A stretch of 47,474 nt of DNA from Planctomycetota bacterium (GTDB lineage: Bacteria; Planctomycetota; SZUA-567): NCBI GenBank assembly GCA_031270685.1, contig JAISXA010000099.1, positions 1-47,474 of the forward strand, written 5' to 3'. Within the stretch, counting starts at the first letter, position 1, and every line of letters starts with the position of its first letter. A model generated the notes under the pieces. The model did no database searches, was not told the origin of the DNA, and worked only from the letters and a program-made list of their open reading frames with translations. Both the position numbers and the translations under genes were made by a program. Below, one piece after another: positions 8,160-16,963 of the stretch.

Positions 8160-9644
8160 ATGGGCGGATATTTCCTGGAAATGAAAAGCATGGTCAAGCG
8201 TTTCCCCGGAACGCTCGCCCTCGACCAGGTCGCCTTCAACATCCGCCCCGGCGAAACGCTGGGACTGATCGGCGAGAACGGCGCGGGCAAGTCCACCCTG
8301 GTGAACATCCTCGGCGGCGCTTTCTCCGATTACGAGGGCGAAATCCTTGTCGAGGGCAAGCCGGCGAGAATTTTGACCCCGACCGACGCCCGCGCTCTCG
8401 GGATCGTCGGCATCCGCCAGGAACTCAGCCTGTTTCCCAATCTCAATGTCGCCAGAAACATCTTCCTGGGAAACGAACCCCGGAAGGCTTGCGGCCTGCT
8501 GCTGGATCACGACGCGATGGCGCGCGAGGCGGGCAGACTCCTCGCCTCCTTCGGACTTGACATCTCCCCGGAAACGCCACTCGACCGGTTGACCGTGGCG
8601 CAAAAGCAGATGGTCGAGATCGTCCGCGCCCTTTCCTACAACGCCAAACTCATCATCATGGACGAACCGACCTCCTCCCTCACCGAAAAGGAGGTGGACA
8701 TATTAGCCGGCATCATGGCGGACCTCAAGGCGCGCGGCGTAGCGATAATTCTCATAACCCACAAGCTGAACGAAATACTCCGCTTTTGCGAACGGGTGTT
8801 CATTTTCCGCGACGGCAGGAACGCCGGCGTTCTGGAAAAGGGTGAATTCAGCCGCGACCGCTTCATCGAAGGCATGGTGGGCAGAGACCTCGGCGCCGCT
8901 TTCAGGCGAACCCGCCGCGAAGTGGGGGAGGTGCTCCTCGAAGTGGAGAATCTGGGGGATGGTTTCCTAAAAAACATTTCGTTCAAAGTCGGGACGGGCG
9001 AGATTCTCGGCCTCGCCGGCGCGGTTGGAGCCGGGCGCACCGAAATCATGGGCGCCCTCTTCGGCTTGGGAAAGATCAGCTACGGGCGGATCCGTCTCGG
9101 CGGGAAGGAGATATCCCCTCCCCACCCCTCCTTCGCGATGCGCGCCGGACTGGCACTGGTACCAGAGGAGCGGAAAGCCCACGGCGTCATCCAGGGGATG
9201 TCGGTACGCGACAACCTGCTGCTGTCATCCCTCGGAAACGCCGCGCGCTGGGGCTTTGTCCGGGGCGGAGCCGCCTCCGGCATCGTCGCGGACGCGGTGT
9301 CGGCGCTGAACATCAGGATAGCCGACCAGCACCAGGCGATCGGATCGCTTTCGGGCGGCAATCAGCAAAAGGCGGTCCTCGCGAAATGGCTGGCGGTCAA
9401 GCCGCGCGTGCTGTTGCTCGACGATCCGACGCGTGGCATCGACGTGGGGACGAAGCGGGAAATATACGGAATAATCGACCGCCTCGCGAACGAGGGTTAC
9501 GCCATCATCCTTTCGTCGAGCGAACTCGCGGAAGTGCTGCTGCTGAGCGATCGGGTACTGGTTTTGTACGAGGGAAGCGTCAAGGCCGAGCTTGACGCCG
9601 ACGGCTTGACGGAGGAACAGGTGCTGGCGCTGTCGCATGCGTGA
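8160..9644 (+). CDS. Ribose-class ABC transporter ATPase (RbsA/MglA family, two ATPase domains)
   Basis: This 494-residue ATPase has two fused nucleotide-binding domains. Domain 1 has Walker A GENGAGKST, a linker LTVAQKQMVEIVRAL and Walker B LIIMDEPTSSL. Domain 2 has a degenerate Walker A (GAVGAGRTE), the signature LSGGNQQKAVLAKWL and Walker B VLLLDDPTRGID. This degenerate second P-loop is normal for the family. It drives sugar import with the flanking permeases. A GGGAGGAGG ribosome site lies in the end of the preceding permease gene. The 3' end is followed within 45 bp by the second permease. Confidence 0.96.
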   Translation: MGGYFLEMKSMVKRFPGTLALDQVAFNIRPGETLGLIGENGAGKSTLVNILGGAFSDYEGEILVEGKPARILTPTDARALGIVGIRQELSLFPNLNVARNIFLGNEPRKACGLLLDHDAMAREAGRLLASFGLDISPETPLDRLTVAQKQMVEIVRALSYNAKLIIMDEPTSSLTEKEVDILAGIMADLKARGVAIILITHKLNEILRFCERVFIFRDGRNAGVLEKGEFSRDRFIEGMVGRDLGAAFRRTRREVGEVLLEVENLGDGFLKNISFKVGTGEILGLAGAVGAGRTEIMGALFGLGKISYGRIRLGGKEISPPHPSFAMRAGLALVPEERKAHGVIQGMSVRDNLLLSSLGNAARWGFVRGGAASGIVADAVSALNIRIADQHQAIGSLSGGNQQKAVLAKWLAVKPRVLLLDDPTRGIDVGTKREIYGIIDRLANEGYAIILSSSELAEVLLLSDRVLVLYEGSVKAELDADGLTEEQVLALSHA

Positions 9645-9688
9645 GGACGGCCCCGGCCGGCGGCCATGCTATGGACAACGGAGCGGCG

Positions 9689-10693
9689 ATGAACGGCATA
9701 CGGTCCTGGATGCGGAAAAACGCGGATGTGGTCGGCATCATCCTGGTGATGGCGGCGCTGCTGCTGTTGTTTTCGTTACTCTCCGACTCGTTCTTTACGT
9801 CGTCCAACCTCATGCGCATCATGCTGAACGTGTCGGCGATAGGGGTGATGGCGCTCGGGGAATGCCTGGTGATCGTCATCGGCGGCATAGACCTCGGCGT
9901 CTCGAGCGTATTCGCCCTCTCCGGCGTGACTGCGGGAATGCTTATCAGCCGCGCCGGCGTCGGCGTTCCGGAGGCGGTCCTGGCCGCGCTGGCGGCGGGC
10001 GGGTTGGTCGGCGCGGTCAACGGGTTCCTGGTGCTCAAAACCGGATTGACCCCGTTCATCGCCACCTTCGGGATGTTGTCGATGATTCGCGGCCTCGCCT
10101 ACGCCCTCTCGGGCGGCTACACCATCTCGGTATACAAGCGGTCCTTCACGGCCATCGGCATGTACAATGTGGGCGACGCCGTTCCGGTGCCGGTGATCAT
10201 TTTCGTCGCCCTCGCCATGGTTTTCCAGATAACAATGAAGAAAACGTCCTATGGCGTGCGCTTGTACGCCACGGGCGGCAACCCCGCGGCCGCCGCCTAT
10301 TCCGGGATCCGCACCGGGTGGATCAAGTTTTCCGCCTATGTCGTCTGCGGGGTTCTGGCCGGACTGGCCGGGATAATGAGCGCCGCGAAACTGGGAATGG
10401 CGGCATCCACCGCCGGGATGGGGTATGAGATGGACGTCATCACCGCCGTCATCCTGGGGGGCGTCAGCTTCAATGGCGGCGTCGGCAGCGCGCTCGGCGT
10501 TGCCGTCGGGGCCGTGGTCATGGGCATAATCCGCAACGGTCTGCTGATCATGAATGTCTCGGCGTATTATCAGACGCTGATCATCGGCCTGGTCATCCTG
10601 CTGGTCGTGAGCCTGGACGCGATGAAGGAAAAGGGGCTGGCGAAATTGCTCTTGACGTTGCGGAGGCGCCGGCGGCGGGAAGGAAGCGCCTGA
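9689..10693 (+). CDS. Second ribose-class ABC transporter permease of operon 1
   Basis: This 334-residue RbsC-family permease has the VMALGECLVIVIGGIDLGVS block, GAVNGFLVLKTGLTPFIATFGML and AVILGGVSFNGGVGSALGVAVGA. It ends in a basic tail (LRRRRRRE). It differs clearly from the permease at 7187, so importer 1 probably uses a heterodimeric channel, as AI-2 (LsrCD)-type systems do. I chose ATG 9689 for its GGAG site 7 bp upstream; ATG 9671 or GTG 9641 are in frame and possible. Confidence 0.9.
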   Translation: MNGIRSWMRKNADVVGIILVMAALLLLFSLLSDSFFTSSNLMRIMLNVSAIGVMALGECLVIVIGGIDLGVSSVFALSGVTAGMLISRAGVGVPEAVLAALAAGGLVGAVNGFLVLKTGLTPFIATFGMLSMIRGLAYALSGGYTISVYKRSFTAIGMYNVGDAVPVPVIIFVALAMVFQITMKKTSYGVRLYATGGNPAAAAYSGIRTGWIKFSAYVVCGVLAGLAGIMSAAKLGMAASTAGMGYEMDVITAVILGGVSFNGGVGSALGVAVGAVVMGIIRNGLLIMNVSAYYQTLIIGLVILLVVSLDAMKEKGLAKLLLTLRRRRRREGSA

Positions 10694-10795
10694 CCCGTTC
10701 CGGCGCGGCGAACGGTCATGGAACTCCCCGCTTCTTGAACCGGCCTATTCCCGGAGCGGATCAGCGGTTTTTACACGGAAAGGGGAAACGCGGCG

Positions 10796-11584
10796 ATGGG
10801 CATCATCTCCGACAACCTGCGGGACAAGGTTTGCGTCGTCACCGGCGCGGCGAAAAGCATCGGGTTCGGCATCGCCGCGAAATACGCGGCCAGCGGCGCG
10901 AAGGCGATACTGCTCGACGTAAGCCCGGAAGTCGAAACTTCGGCGAAACGGCTGGCTGACGCCGGCTGGTCCGCGCGCGGGTACGTGTTCGACGTCACCG
11001 ACCGCGACGCCGTGTTTGACTGTTTCGGAAAAATCGTCGCCGAATTCGGCGACATCCATGCGCTGGTGAACAACGCCGGGGTCGTGGACCAACGGCCTTT
11101 CGAGGAAACCGGTCCGGAAGTTTTCGAACGCATGTTCAAGGTAAACGTCTACGGCTCGGCCTATTGCATCCAGGCCGCGCTGCCCTCGATGAAGAGGAAC
11201 CGGGACGGCAGGATCGTCAACTTCTCCTCGAAATCCGGGAAGACCGGCTCCGCCCTGATGGCCCCCTACAGCGCGGCGAAGGGGGCGGTTATCGCGCTTA
11301 CCCAGTCCCTGGCCTTCGAGTTCGCGCCGTTCAACATCAAGATCAACGCCGTCTGCCCCGGCATCACCGGCGACACCGGCGTCTGGGACAGCGTCAGTTC
11401 CGGCTATATTCACAACCTCAAGCTGCCGCGCGGGGAGGTGATCAAGAAATTCACCGCCAAGGTGCCGCTCGCGCGCCTCGCCGCCATCGAGGACGTGGTC
11501 GATTTCGTCTTTTTCCTGACCGTCTCCGGCGAATACTGCACCGGCCAGGCGTTCAACATCACCGGCGGCAGGGAAATGCATTGA
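10796..11584 (+). CDS. SDR family NAD(P)-dependent oxidoreductase
   Basis: This 262-residue classical short-chain dehydrogenase has a Rossmann glycine motif (TGAAKSIGFG), an acidic residue after beta-2 (LLDVS, suggesting NAD+), NNAGVV, the catalytic Ser in FSSKSG and the YSAAK catalytic Tyr/Lys pair. The C-terminus (CTGQAFNITGGREMH) resembles sorbitol-6-phosphate and related sugar-alcohol dehydrogenases. The likely role is oxidation of the imported sugar or polyol, or its phosphate, inside the cell. It lies 102 bp after the second permease and 70 bp before deoC, in the same direction. AAAGGGGAAA is its ribosome site. The substrate cannot be read from sequence. Confidence 0.88.
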   Translation: MGIISDNLRDKVCVVTGAAKSIGFGIAAKYAASGAKAILLDVSPEVETSAKRLADAGWSARGYVFDVTDRDAVFDCFGKIVAEFGDIHALVNNAGVVDQRPFEETGPEVFERMFKVNVYGSAYCIQAALPSMKRNRDGRIVNFSSKSGKTGSALMAPYSAAKGAVIALTQSLAFEFAPFNIKINAVCPGITGDTGVWDSVSSGYIHNLKLPRGEVIKKFTAKVPLARLAAIEDVVDFVFFLTVSGEYCTGQAFNITGGREMH

Positions 11585-11654
11585 TTCCCCATCGGCGCGA
11601 ATCAGGACCGCACGACCCGGCGCAACATAACCATCCGGCAACGAAAGGCTAACC

Positions 11655-12314
11655 ATGGGCGGCTACGACGCTTCTTACGCGCAATACATCGACCATACCG
11701 TTCTCAAGGCCTTCACCGGCCGGGAAACGCTTAAAAAATTCTGCAGCGAGGCGAAGAGGTACAACTTCGCGAGCGTCTGCGTCAACCCCTACAACATCCC
11801 CTATGTCGCGGACCAACTCAAAGGGAGCGGCGTGAAAACCTGCGCGGTCGTCGGCTTTCCCCTCGGCGCGACCACCAGGGAGGTCAAGGCGTTTGAAACG
11901 CGCCAGGCGGTGGAAAACGGGGCGGAAGAAATCGACATGGTCATCAACGTCGGCGCGATGAAGGACGGGCTTTACGATGTGGTCCTGGAGGACATCAAGG
12001 CGGTGGTCGCGGCCGCGCATCCGGGGGTTGTCGTCAAGGCGATCATAGAAACCTGCTATCTCACCGACGGGGAGAAAGTCAAGGCGTGCGAACTCGCCAG
12101 GGAGGCGGGGGCGGACTTCGTCAAGACCTCGAGCGGCTTCGGCGCCGGCGGCGCTACGGTCGAGGATGTAAAGCTGATGAAACAGACGGTCGGCGACTCC
12201 ATGCGGGTAAAAGCCTCGACCGGCATCGACGACCGCGGTATTTGCGACGCCATGCTTGCCGCCGGCGCCGTCCGGATGGGAACGAGCAAGGGCATATTGA
12301 TCGTCAACGGATGA
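11655..12314 (+). CDS. deoC: Deoxyribose-phosphate aldolase family (DeoC)
   Basis: This 219-residue class I aldolase has the DeoC signatures YIDHTVLKAF, VCVNPYNI, VVGFPLGA, EIDMVINVGAMK, the KAIIETCYL lysine and the Schiff-base lysine block DFVKTSSGFG, then VKASTGI. Classical DeoC splits 2-deoxyribose-5-phosphate to glyceraldehyde-3-phosphate and acetaldehyde. Beside an importer and an SDR rather than nucleoside phosphorylases, it may work on an imported deoxysugar or another keto-sugar phosphate. It is the last gene of operon 1; a convergent gene ends 53 bp away. Confidence 0.93.
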   Translation: MGGYDASYAQYIDHTVLKAFTGRETLKKFCSEAKRYNFASVCVNPYNIPYVADQLKGSGVKTCAVVGFPLGATTREVKAFETRQAVENGAEEIDMVINVGAMKDGLYDVVLEDIKAVVAAAHPGVVVKAIIETCYLTDGEKVKACELAREAGADFVKTSSGFGAGGATVEDVKLMKQTVGDSMRVKASTGIDDRGICDAMLAAGAVRMGTSKGILIVNG

Positions 12315-12367
12315 CGGCCCGTATCCTCAATTGCAATCCTGACCGGGGGCTAGCCCAGTGGGAATTC

Positions 12368-12805
12368 TCACGGCCTGTCTTCCTGGCGCACTCCCATCGC
12401 GCCGAGCGCGCGCAACGTCTTCTCCAAATCCTCTTCCTTCACCAGGAAGTAGTCGAAGGAGTAGGCGGATACGGCGAGGATGTTCACCCCCGCCCGGGCG
12501 ATGGCGCCGCTCACGGCGCTGATGAATCCGACCCCTTCGAACGGCGCCAGGAGATTCATCCGTATGGCCCGATAGACGGCGTGTTCCGGGTATGCGGGAT
12601 CCGCGACCTCCGCAGCCCCGCCTTTTCCGACGACCAGCGTGCACTCCCCCGCTTGGCAGTCGCAGATCATGGCGAAGCAATTCCGCCAAAAGAAACCGCC
12701 GTCCAAATCGGCGACGTCCAAGGCCCTGACGACGGAATAACCGTCCGGCAGCAGGGAAAAGCTCGAACCAGCCATCTGCTCCGCCAGAGTCACGGCCTTT
12801 TCCAC
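12368..12805 (-). CDS. ACT-domain protein of unknown function
   Basis: This 145-residue protein looks like a two-lobed ACT-domain protein (COG3603/CASTOR-like). The second half (APFEGVGFISAVSGAIARAGVNILAVSAYSFDYFLV, taken in parts) has the ACT pattern of small-molecule sensing, and the last third reads VKEEDLEKTLRALGAMG. Such stand-alone proteins are thought to bind amino acids; no enzymatic residues are seen. The start is a GTG at 12805, a few bases after a G-rich ribosome site (GGGGGGAAAG). It stands alone, convergent with deoC and in the same direction as the GGDEF gene upstream (190-bp gap). Confidence 0.75.
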   Translation of the reverse strand: MEKAVTLAEQMAGSSFSLLPDGYSVVRALDVADLDGGFFWRNCFAMICDCQAGECTLVVGKGGAAEVADPAYPEHAVYRAIRMNLLAPFEGVGFISAVSGAIARAGVNILAVSAYSFDYFLVKEEDLEKTLRALGAMGVRQEDRP

Positions 12806-12995
12806 CTTTCCCCCCTGTTCCGTTCAAAAAAGCGTCTTGTCGAAATTCGCCGGACGCCGGATCTAAACCGGGATTCGCGGCGCCAAACCGTCCGGGGACG
12901 GGCGTGGACGCTGGCAAATCCGGCGTTGACAGGATTGGCCGGCATCCGGCGCCGCCGATTCTCGCAGGGCGGGCGCGGGATCACCCGACCTCGTT

Positions 12996-14255
12996 TCACC
13001 GCTTCGAGGACACCCGGTTCCGGCCGCTGTTTTTGGCGCAATACAGTGCGGCATCGGCCCGGTCGACAAGGCTTGCGGCGGAGTCCCCCTCGCGGTATTC
13101 CGCTACGCCGAGGGAACAGGTCACGGAAAGCCGCTTAGTGCCGTAAACGATGGTCCGCGCCTCCACCTCCCGCCTGATTCGCTCCGCCACGCGCATCGCC
13201 TGGCAAAGGTCGGTAAAAGGCATGATGACAGTGAACTCCTCGCCGCCGTACCTGGCGGGAATGTCCAGGTTTTTGCGCAAGCATTCGGTCAGGATCGTTC
13301 CCATTTCGCGAAGCACCATGTCGCCGCAGTGATGCCCGTAGGCGTCGTTGAAAACCTTGAAGTGGTCGATGTCCAACAACGTCAACGAGAGGGGATGACG
13401 GTTTCTGGAGACCTGGGAGAGCGCCTTGTCCATCTCCACCAGGAATTGCCGGCGGTTGTTGAGGTGGGTCAACACGTCGGTCGTCGCCATTTGGTTGAGC
13501 TGCCGCACCAATTGGGCGTTGTGAAGACTGGAAGACAGGAGGTCCACAAACATATGGGCGGCCTCCGCGTCGCGTTCGGTGAGCCGGACCTCGCTGTTTC
13601 CGAGCATCAGGCCGCCGAGCCGAACCGGCGGGTCGTCCGTGCGGTTTATCGCCAGGGGAAAGACCATCGCCGTCTCGCCGAGCAGGTCGTACCAGGCGGG
13701 GTTGGGCGCGGTGACTTTCAAGGGCGTTCCAGAGCCTTCGCCGGCCTCGTATCCCGAAGCGTTACGCTCGATGACGTACGGAGCCTCGCCCGAGGTGAAC
13801 AACTGGTGGAGGAAACGCCCGGGAGCGGACTCCTCGTCCGTCGCCTCGACGTCGGGCACGGGAATCGACGCCCGGTCGAGAGTGAAGACGGAGGAAATCG
13901 GATCGTAGAGGTAAAAGGCGGCAAAGCGGCAATTGAGATACTGGGGGAGTTCGTTGACGGCGAGGGTGGATATGTTTTCGAGATCGGACGCGGTGAGATA
14001 ATGCGCGATCTTGGTAACTTGCGCGAAGCGCAGAAGAACCTCGCTCGACTCTTTCAGCTCCCAGGAGATGAATTTGGCTTCTCCGTCCAGTTGAACGCAG
14101 AGCCGCTGCAATTCCGAACAATGCCGGATCAGTTCCGCGCGGTCGAGGTTCGCCATCTCCTCCAAGGTGTAGAAGGAGGGTTCGACCGCCTCGCCGCCGG
14201 CGCGGCTTTCATCCAGGACCCGCCTCGTTTCTGAAGATTCCGTGTCGCCGGTCAA
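12996..14255 (-). CDS. GAF-GGDEF protein, probable diguanylate cyclase
   Basis: The middle region (about residues 80-260) resembles a GAF sensor domain. It is followed by a GGDEF domain with LTHLNNRRQFL, LLDIDHFKVFNDAYGHHCGD, the active motif RYGGEEF and SLGVAEY. The intact GGEEF predicts c-di-GMP synthesis. The inhibitory RxxD site reads KNLD, so product inhibition may be weak. There is no signal peptide or membrane segment, so it should be cytosolic. The start is uncertain: the frame stays open to a TTG at 14300, but that codon lies inside repeat B2. I use TTG 14255, with AAGGGA upstream; ATG 14156, beside GGAGGAG, is the alternative. Confidence 0.85.
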   Translation of the reverse strand: MTGDTESSETRRVLDESRAGGEAVEPSFYTLEEMANLDRAELIRHCSELQRLCVQLDGEAKFISWELKESSEVLLRFAQVTKIAHYLTASDLENISTLAVNELPQYLNCRFAAFYLYDPISSVFTLDRASIPVPDVEATDEESAPGRFLHQLFTSGEAPYVIERNASGYEAGEGSGTPLKVTAPNPAWYDLLGETAMVFPLAINRTDDPPVRLGGLMLGNSEVRLTERDAEAAHMFVDLLSSSLHNAQLVRQLNQMATTDVLTHLNNRRQFLVEMDKALSQVSRNRHPLSLTLLDIDHFKVFNDAYGHHCGDMVLREMGTILTECLRKNLDIPARYGGEEFTVIMPFTDLCQAMRVAERIRREVEARTIVYGTKRLSVTCSLGVAEYREGDSAASLVDRADAALYCAKNSGRNRVSSKR

Positions 14256-14274
14256 AACGCGGGGATCCCTTCTC

Positions 14275-14472
14275 GTGGACTTTTGGAGAAAATCAAACAA
14301 ACCGCCGTTTGATTCTTTCCAAAGTTTCTTGGGTTTACATTTTGCGTCGGGAATTATTGCAAGGTCGGAGGTATCGCCCGACAGGGTGAAAAATCAACCC
14401 ATTGGTCCGTAAGCAGTAATATCTTTGGAGGAAATCGGGCGGTGGTTGGCCCGATTTTCTCCAAAAGTCCAC
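14275..14472 (+). repeat. Family B repeat, full 198-bp copy B2
   Basis: This copy has the same length and orientation as B1, ending in GTGGACTTTTGGAGAAAATC and GATTTTCTCCAAAAGTCCAC. Hairpin I is ATCAAAC, loop AAACCGCC, GTTTGAT. Hairpin II is ATCGGGC, loop GGTGGTTG, GCCCGAT. The central GTCGGG/CCCGAC pairing is kept. It sits between the divergent GGDEF and SDR genes and fills most of the gene-free stretch 14256-14583, so it cannot act there as a terminator for either. Confidence 0.9.
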
Positions 14473-14583
14473 CGCAAAAGGGGCGACATAATTGCTCCGC
14501 CCCTTCGGACGTCCATGGTTTTCAAACGCGCCGCCGGCGCATCATGACGTGAGGTTTGACTTCTTTCAGACGAGGAGACTTTC

Positions 14584-15369
14584 ATGCGATTGGCCGAACG
14601 CAAGGCGGTGGTTACGGGCGGGGCGCAGGGCATCGGCGAGGCGATCGCCCGCCGCATCGCGGGCGAGGGCGGAGACGTCGCGATTCTCGACGTCAATCTC
14701 GACGCCGCCGCGAGGACGGCGCAGGCTCTGGCGGGCGAAACCGGGCGGAAGGTCGTCGCGGTCAAGGTGGATGTCGCCGACGAGGACTCGGTGGCATCGG
14801 CGATGGAGGAGGCCGGGGAGCGGATCGGCGGCCTCGATTTGCTGGTCAACAACGCGGGCGTGCTCAAAAGCCATTATATCGCCGATTTTCCGAAGAAAGA
14901 CTGGGATTTCGTCGTCGGCGTCAACCTGACCGGGGCGTTTCTTTGCATCAAGCACGCCGCGAGGCATATGATCGCGGCCAAGCGCGGGTCGATGGTGGTG
15001 ATCGCCTCCAGGAGCGGCAAGCGCGGCGGGTTATGGAACCACGCCTATTGCGCGAGCAAGTTCGGCGTGATCGGCCTGGTGCAGTGCGTGGCGCTCGACC
15101 TGGCGCCGCTCGGCGTGCGCGTCAACGCCATCTGCCCCGGCAACGCGCTCGACACCCCGCTATGGAAGGACCTCGCGGTTCAGTACGCCAGGAAATACAA
15201 CGAAACGCCGGACCAGACGTTGGATCGCTACCGCAAGCGCGTTCCCCTGGGGCGCGGCTGCGACGTCGGGGACATCGCCGGTCTCGCGGTGTTCCTCGCT
15301 TCGGAGGAGTCGTCGTACATGACCGGGCAGGCGCTGAACCTCACCGGCGGCGAGATCATGTCGCCGTGA
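14584..15369 (+). CDS. SDR family oxidoreductase, sorbitol-6-phosphate dehydrogenase-like
   Basis: This 261-residue classical SDR has the cofactor motif TGGAQGIGEA, an Asp after beta-2 (ILDVN, NAD+ preferred), NNAGVL, a catalytic Ser in ASRSGKRG, and catalytic Tyr/Lys in YCASK. The C-terminus (MTGQALNLTGGEIMSP) is like sorbitol-6-phosphate 2-dehydrogenase and its relatives. The ATG at 14584 has a GAGGAGA site. It is convergent with the FGGY kinase (13-bp gap), which ends an import/aldolase/kinase operon, so a polyol or polyol-phosphate oxidation role is likely. It is a paralogue of the SDR at 10796. Confidence 0.88.
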   Translation: MRLAERKAVVTGGAQGIGEAIARRIAGEGGDVAILDVNLDAAARTAQALAGETGRKVVAVKVDVADEDSVASAMEEAGERIGGLDLLVNNAGVLKSHYIADFPKKDWDFVVGVNLTGAFLCIKHAARHMIAAKRGSMVVIASRSGKRGGLWNHAYCASKFGVIGLVQCVALDLAPLGVRVNAICPGNALDTPLWKDLAVQYARKYNETPDQTLDRYRKRVPLGRGCDVGDIAGLAVFLASEESSYMTGQALNLTGGEIMSP

Positions 15370-15382
15370 CCGCCGTAACGCG

Positions 15383-16918
15383 CTAGGGACGGCGGCTGGT
15401 GGCGTCAAGCGGGTACCCGGATTGAAGCAAATGGCTGGCCGCGCGGGTTTTTCCGTACAATTCCAGGTACTCGCGATAGCGTTCCCCGTATGCCCGGACG
15501 TTGGCGGCGATAGGCTCGACGACGGCGCCCGGCCCGATGATCGCCGCCGCCGCCGCCTCGAGATCGCGATGGCGCCCGCAAACGACCGAGGCCAGCACCG
15601 CCGCGCCCAGCGCCCCGGAATCGGCGACCCGCGCCACGGTCACCGGCATGCCGAGGATGTCCGCCTTCGCCTGCACCCAAAACGACGACCGGCTGCCGCC
15701 GCCGCTGACGTGGACCTGTTCCACCGGGATGCCGGAATGGCGCAGGGCGTCCAGGATGAGGCGGCATTCGTAGCACGCGCCCTCGATGAGGCCCCGGTAC
15801 AGGTCGCCCCGCGACGTGCCCAGGGTCAGGCCGAGGATCGCGCCCTTGGCCTTGTCGTCCATGCGGCCGGCGGTGGCGCCGGAGAAGTGCGGCAACGCCA
15901 GCAGCCTGCCCGGCTCGTGCCGGCTGTCCCGGTCCAGGGCGGCGAGAAGGGTCCGCGAGGCCTCGGCCGTCCGGTCCGGTCCCAGGCAGATGTCCAGGAG
16001 CCAGTTGATCAAGGCTCCGGCGGTGTTATGCCAAGCGACGGTGTTGTACATGTCGTCGACGACGAACGGTTCGCAGGAGATGTTGTGTTTGGCGACGAGT
16101 TCCGGCTGCAGCGGTCCGGCGAGGATGGCGGTGATGCCCTCGGTGGTGCCGACGGCGTTGGAACAATGGCCGCTTCGCACCGCCGCCGCCCCCAGCGCGT
16201 TGCAGATGTGGTCGTGCGCGCCGATTGCCACTCTGACCCCGGCCGGCAGGCCAAGCTCCGCGGCCACCGCCGGGCGGACGGTTCCGGCGACGGTTCCCGC
16301 CAGCGCGGGGCGGGAGAAGAGCCCGGGATCGACGCCGACGCGGGAGAGGATCGTCGGCGACCAGTCCTTGCGGCCGATGTCGAAGGCCAGGGTCCGGGAG
16401 GCCATGGAGTAGTCTATGAGCGCCTCGCCGGTGAGCAGATGGACGAAGTAGTCGGCGACCAGGAAGAATTTCCGGACCCGGGCATAGACTTCGGGCCGGT
16501 GTTTTCGAATGTGCAGAATCTTGTTGAGGGAATAGATGACGCTCAGGTTGAGGCCGGTTATGGCGGTCAGCGCGGCGTCGGGGATCAGCGAGCGGATTTC
16601 GTCCAGTTCCTCGGCGCCGCGCCGGTCGCTGCCGATGATGCAGTTGGCGAGGGGGCGGCCGGCGGCGTCGGCGGGAACGATGGCCTCGCCCAGGGCGGAG
16701 ACCAGAATCAGGTCGATGCCGCGCGCGCCGGCGGCGCCCGCCGCCTCGCGGACGGCGTCTTTGGCCCCAGCGGCGATCTCAAGGGGATCGAGTTCCCGAT
16801 AGTCGTCTTCCAGGCCGAGGATGCGGAACTTGCGGCGGGCCGAGGCGACGATGCCGCCGTCCAGGTCGACCAACGACGCCTTGACGCCTGAGGTTCCGAT
16901 ATCAACGCCCAAGTACAT
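15383..16918 (-). CDS. FGGY-family carbohydrate kinase (xylulokinase-like)
   Basis: This 511-residue kinase has the FGGY N-terminal phosphate motif GVDIGTSGVKASLVD, a second ATPase-fold segment with GAHDHICNALGAA and NAVGTTEG, and the C-terminal signature VSGGGSRSSFWVQAKADILG. The family phosphorylates ketoses or polyols with ATP. It ends the operon binding protein-ATPase-permease-aldolase-kinase. With the class II aldolase next to it, the route is probably import, phosphorylation, then aldol cleavage. It has the usual length and appears intact. Whether it acts on xylulose, ribulose, fuculose or another sugar cannot be decided. Confidence 0.9.
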   Translation of the reverse strand: MYLGVDIGTSGVKASLVDLDGGIVASARRKFRILGLEDDYRELDPLEIAAGAKDAVREAAGAAGARGIDLILVSALGEAIVPADAAGRPLANCIIGSDRRGAEELDEIRSLIPDAALTAITGLNLSVIYSLNKILHIRKHRPEVYARVRKFFLVADYFVHLLTGEALIDYSMASRTLAFDIGRKDWSPTILSRVGVDPGLFSRPALAGTVAGTVRPAVAAELGLPAGVRVAIGAHDHICNALGAAAVRSGHCSNAVGTTEGITAILAGPLQPELVAKHNISCEPFVVDDMYNTVAWHNTAGALINWLLDICLGPDRTAEASRTLLAALDRDSRHEPGRLLALPHFSGATAGRMDDKAKGAILGLTLGTSRGDLYRGLIEGACYECRLILDALRHSGIPVEQVHVSGGGSRSSFWVQAKADILGMPVTVARVADSGALGAAVLASVVCGRHRDLEAAAAAIIGPGAVVEPIAANVRAYGERYREYLELYGKTRAASHLLQSGYPLDATSRRP

Positions 16919-16963
16919 GCGTTCGCCTTCGCTTTCCAGGGGGCGCGGGCGAAACCCGGTCGC

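Noticed and set aside
12327-12917. 196-residue minus-strand frame over the ACT-domain gene
   Set aside because: Different frame, Arg/Gly-rich low complexity. The 145-residue ACT-like frame is the better coding choice.
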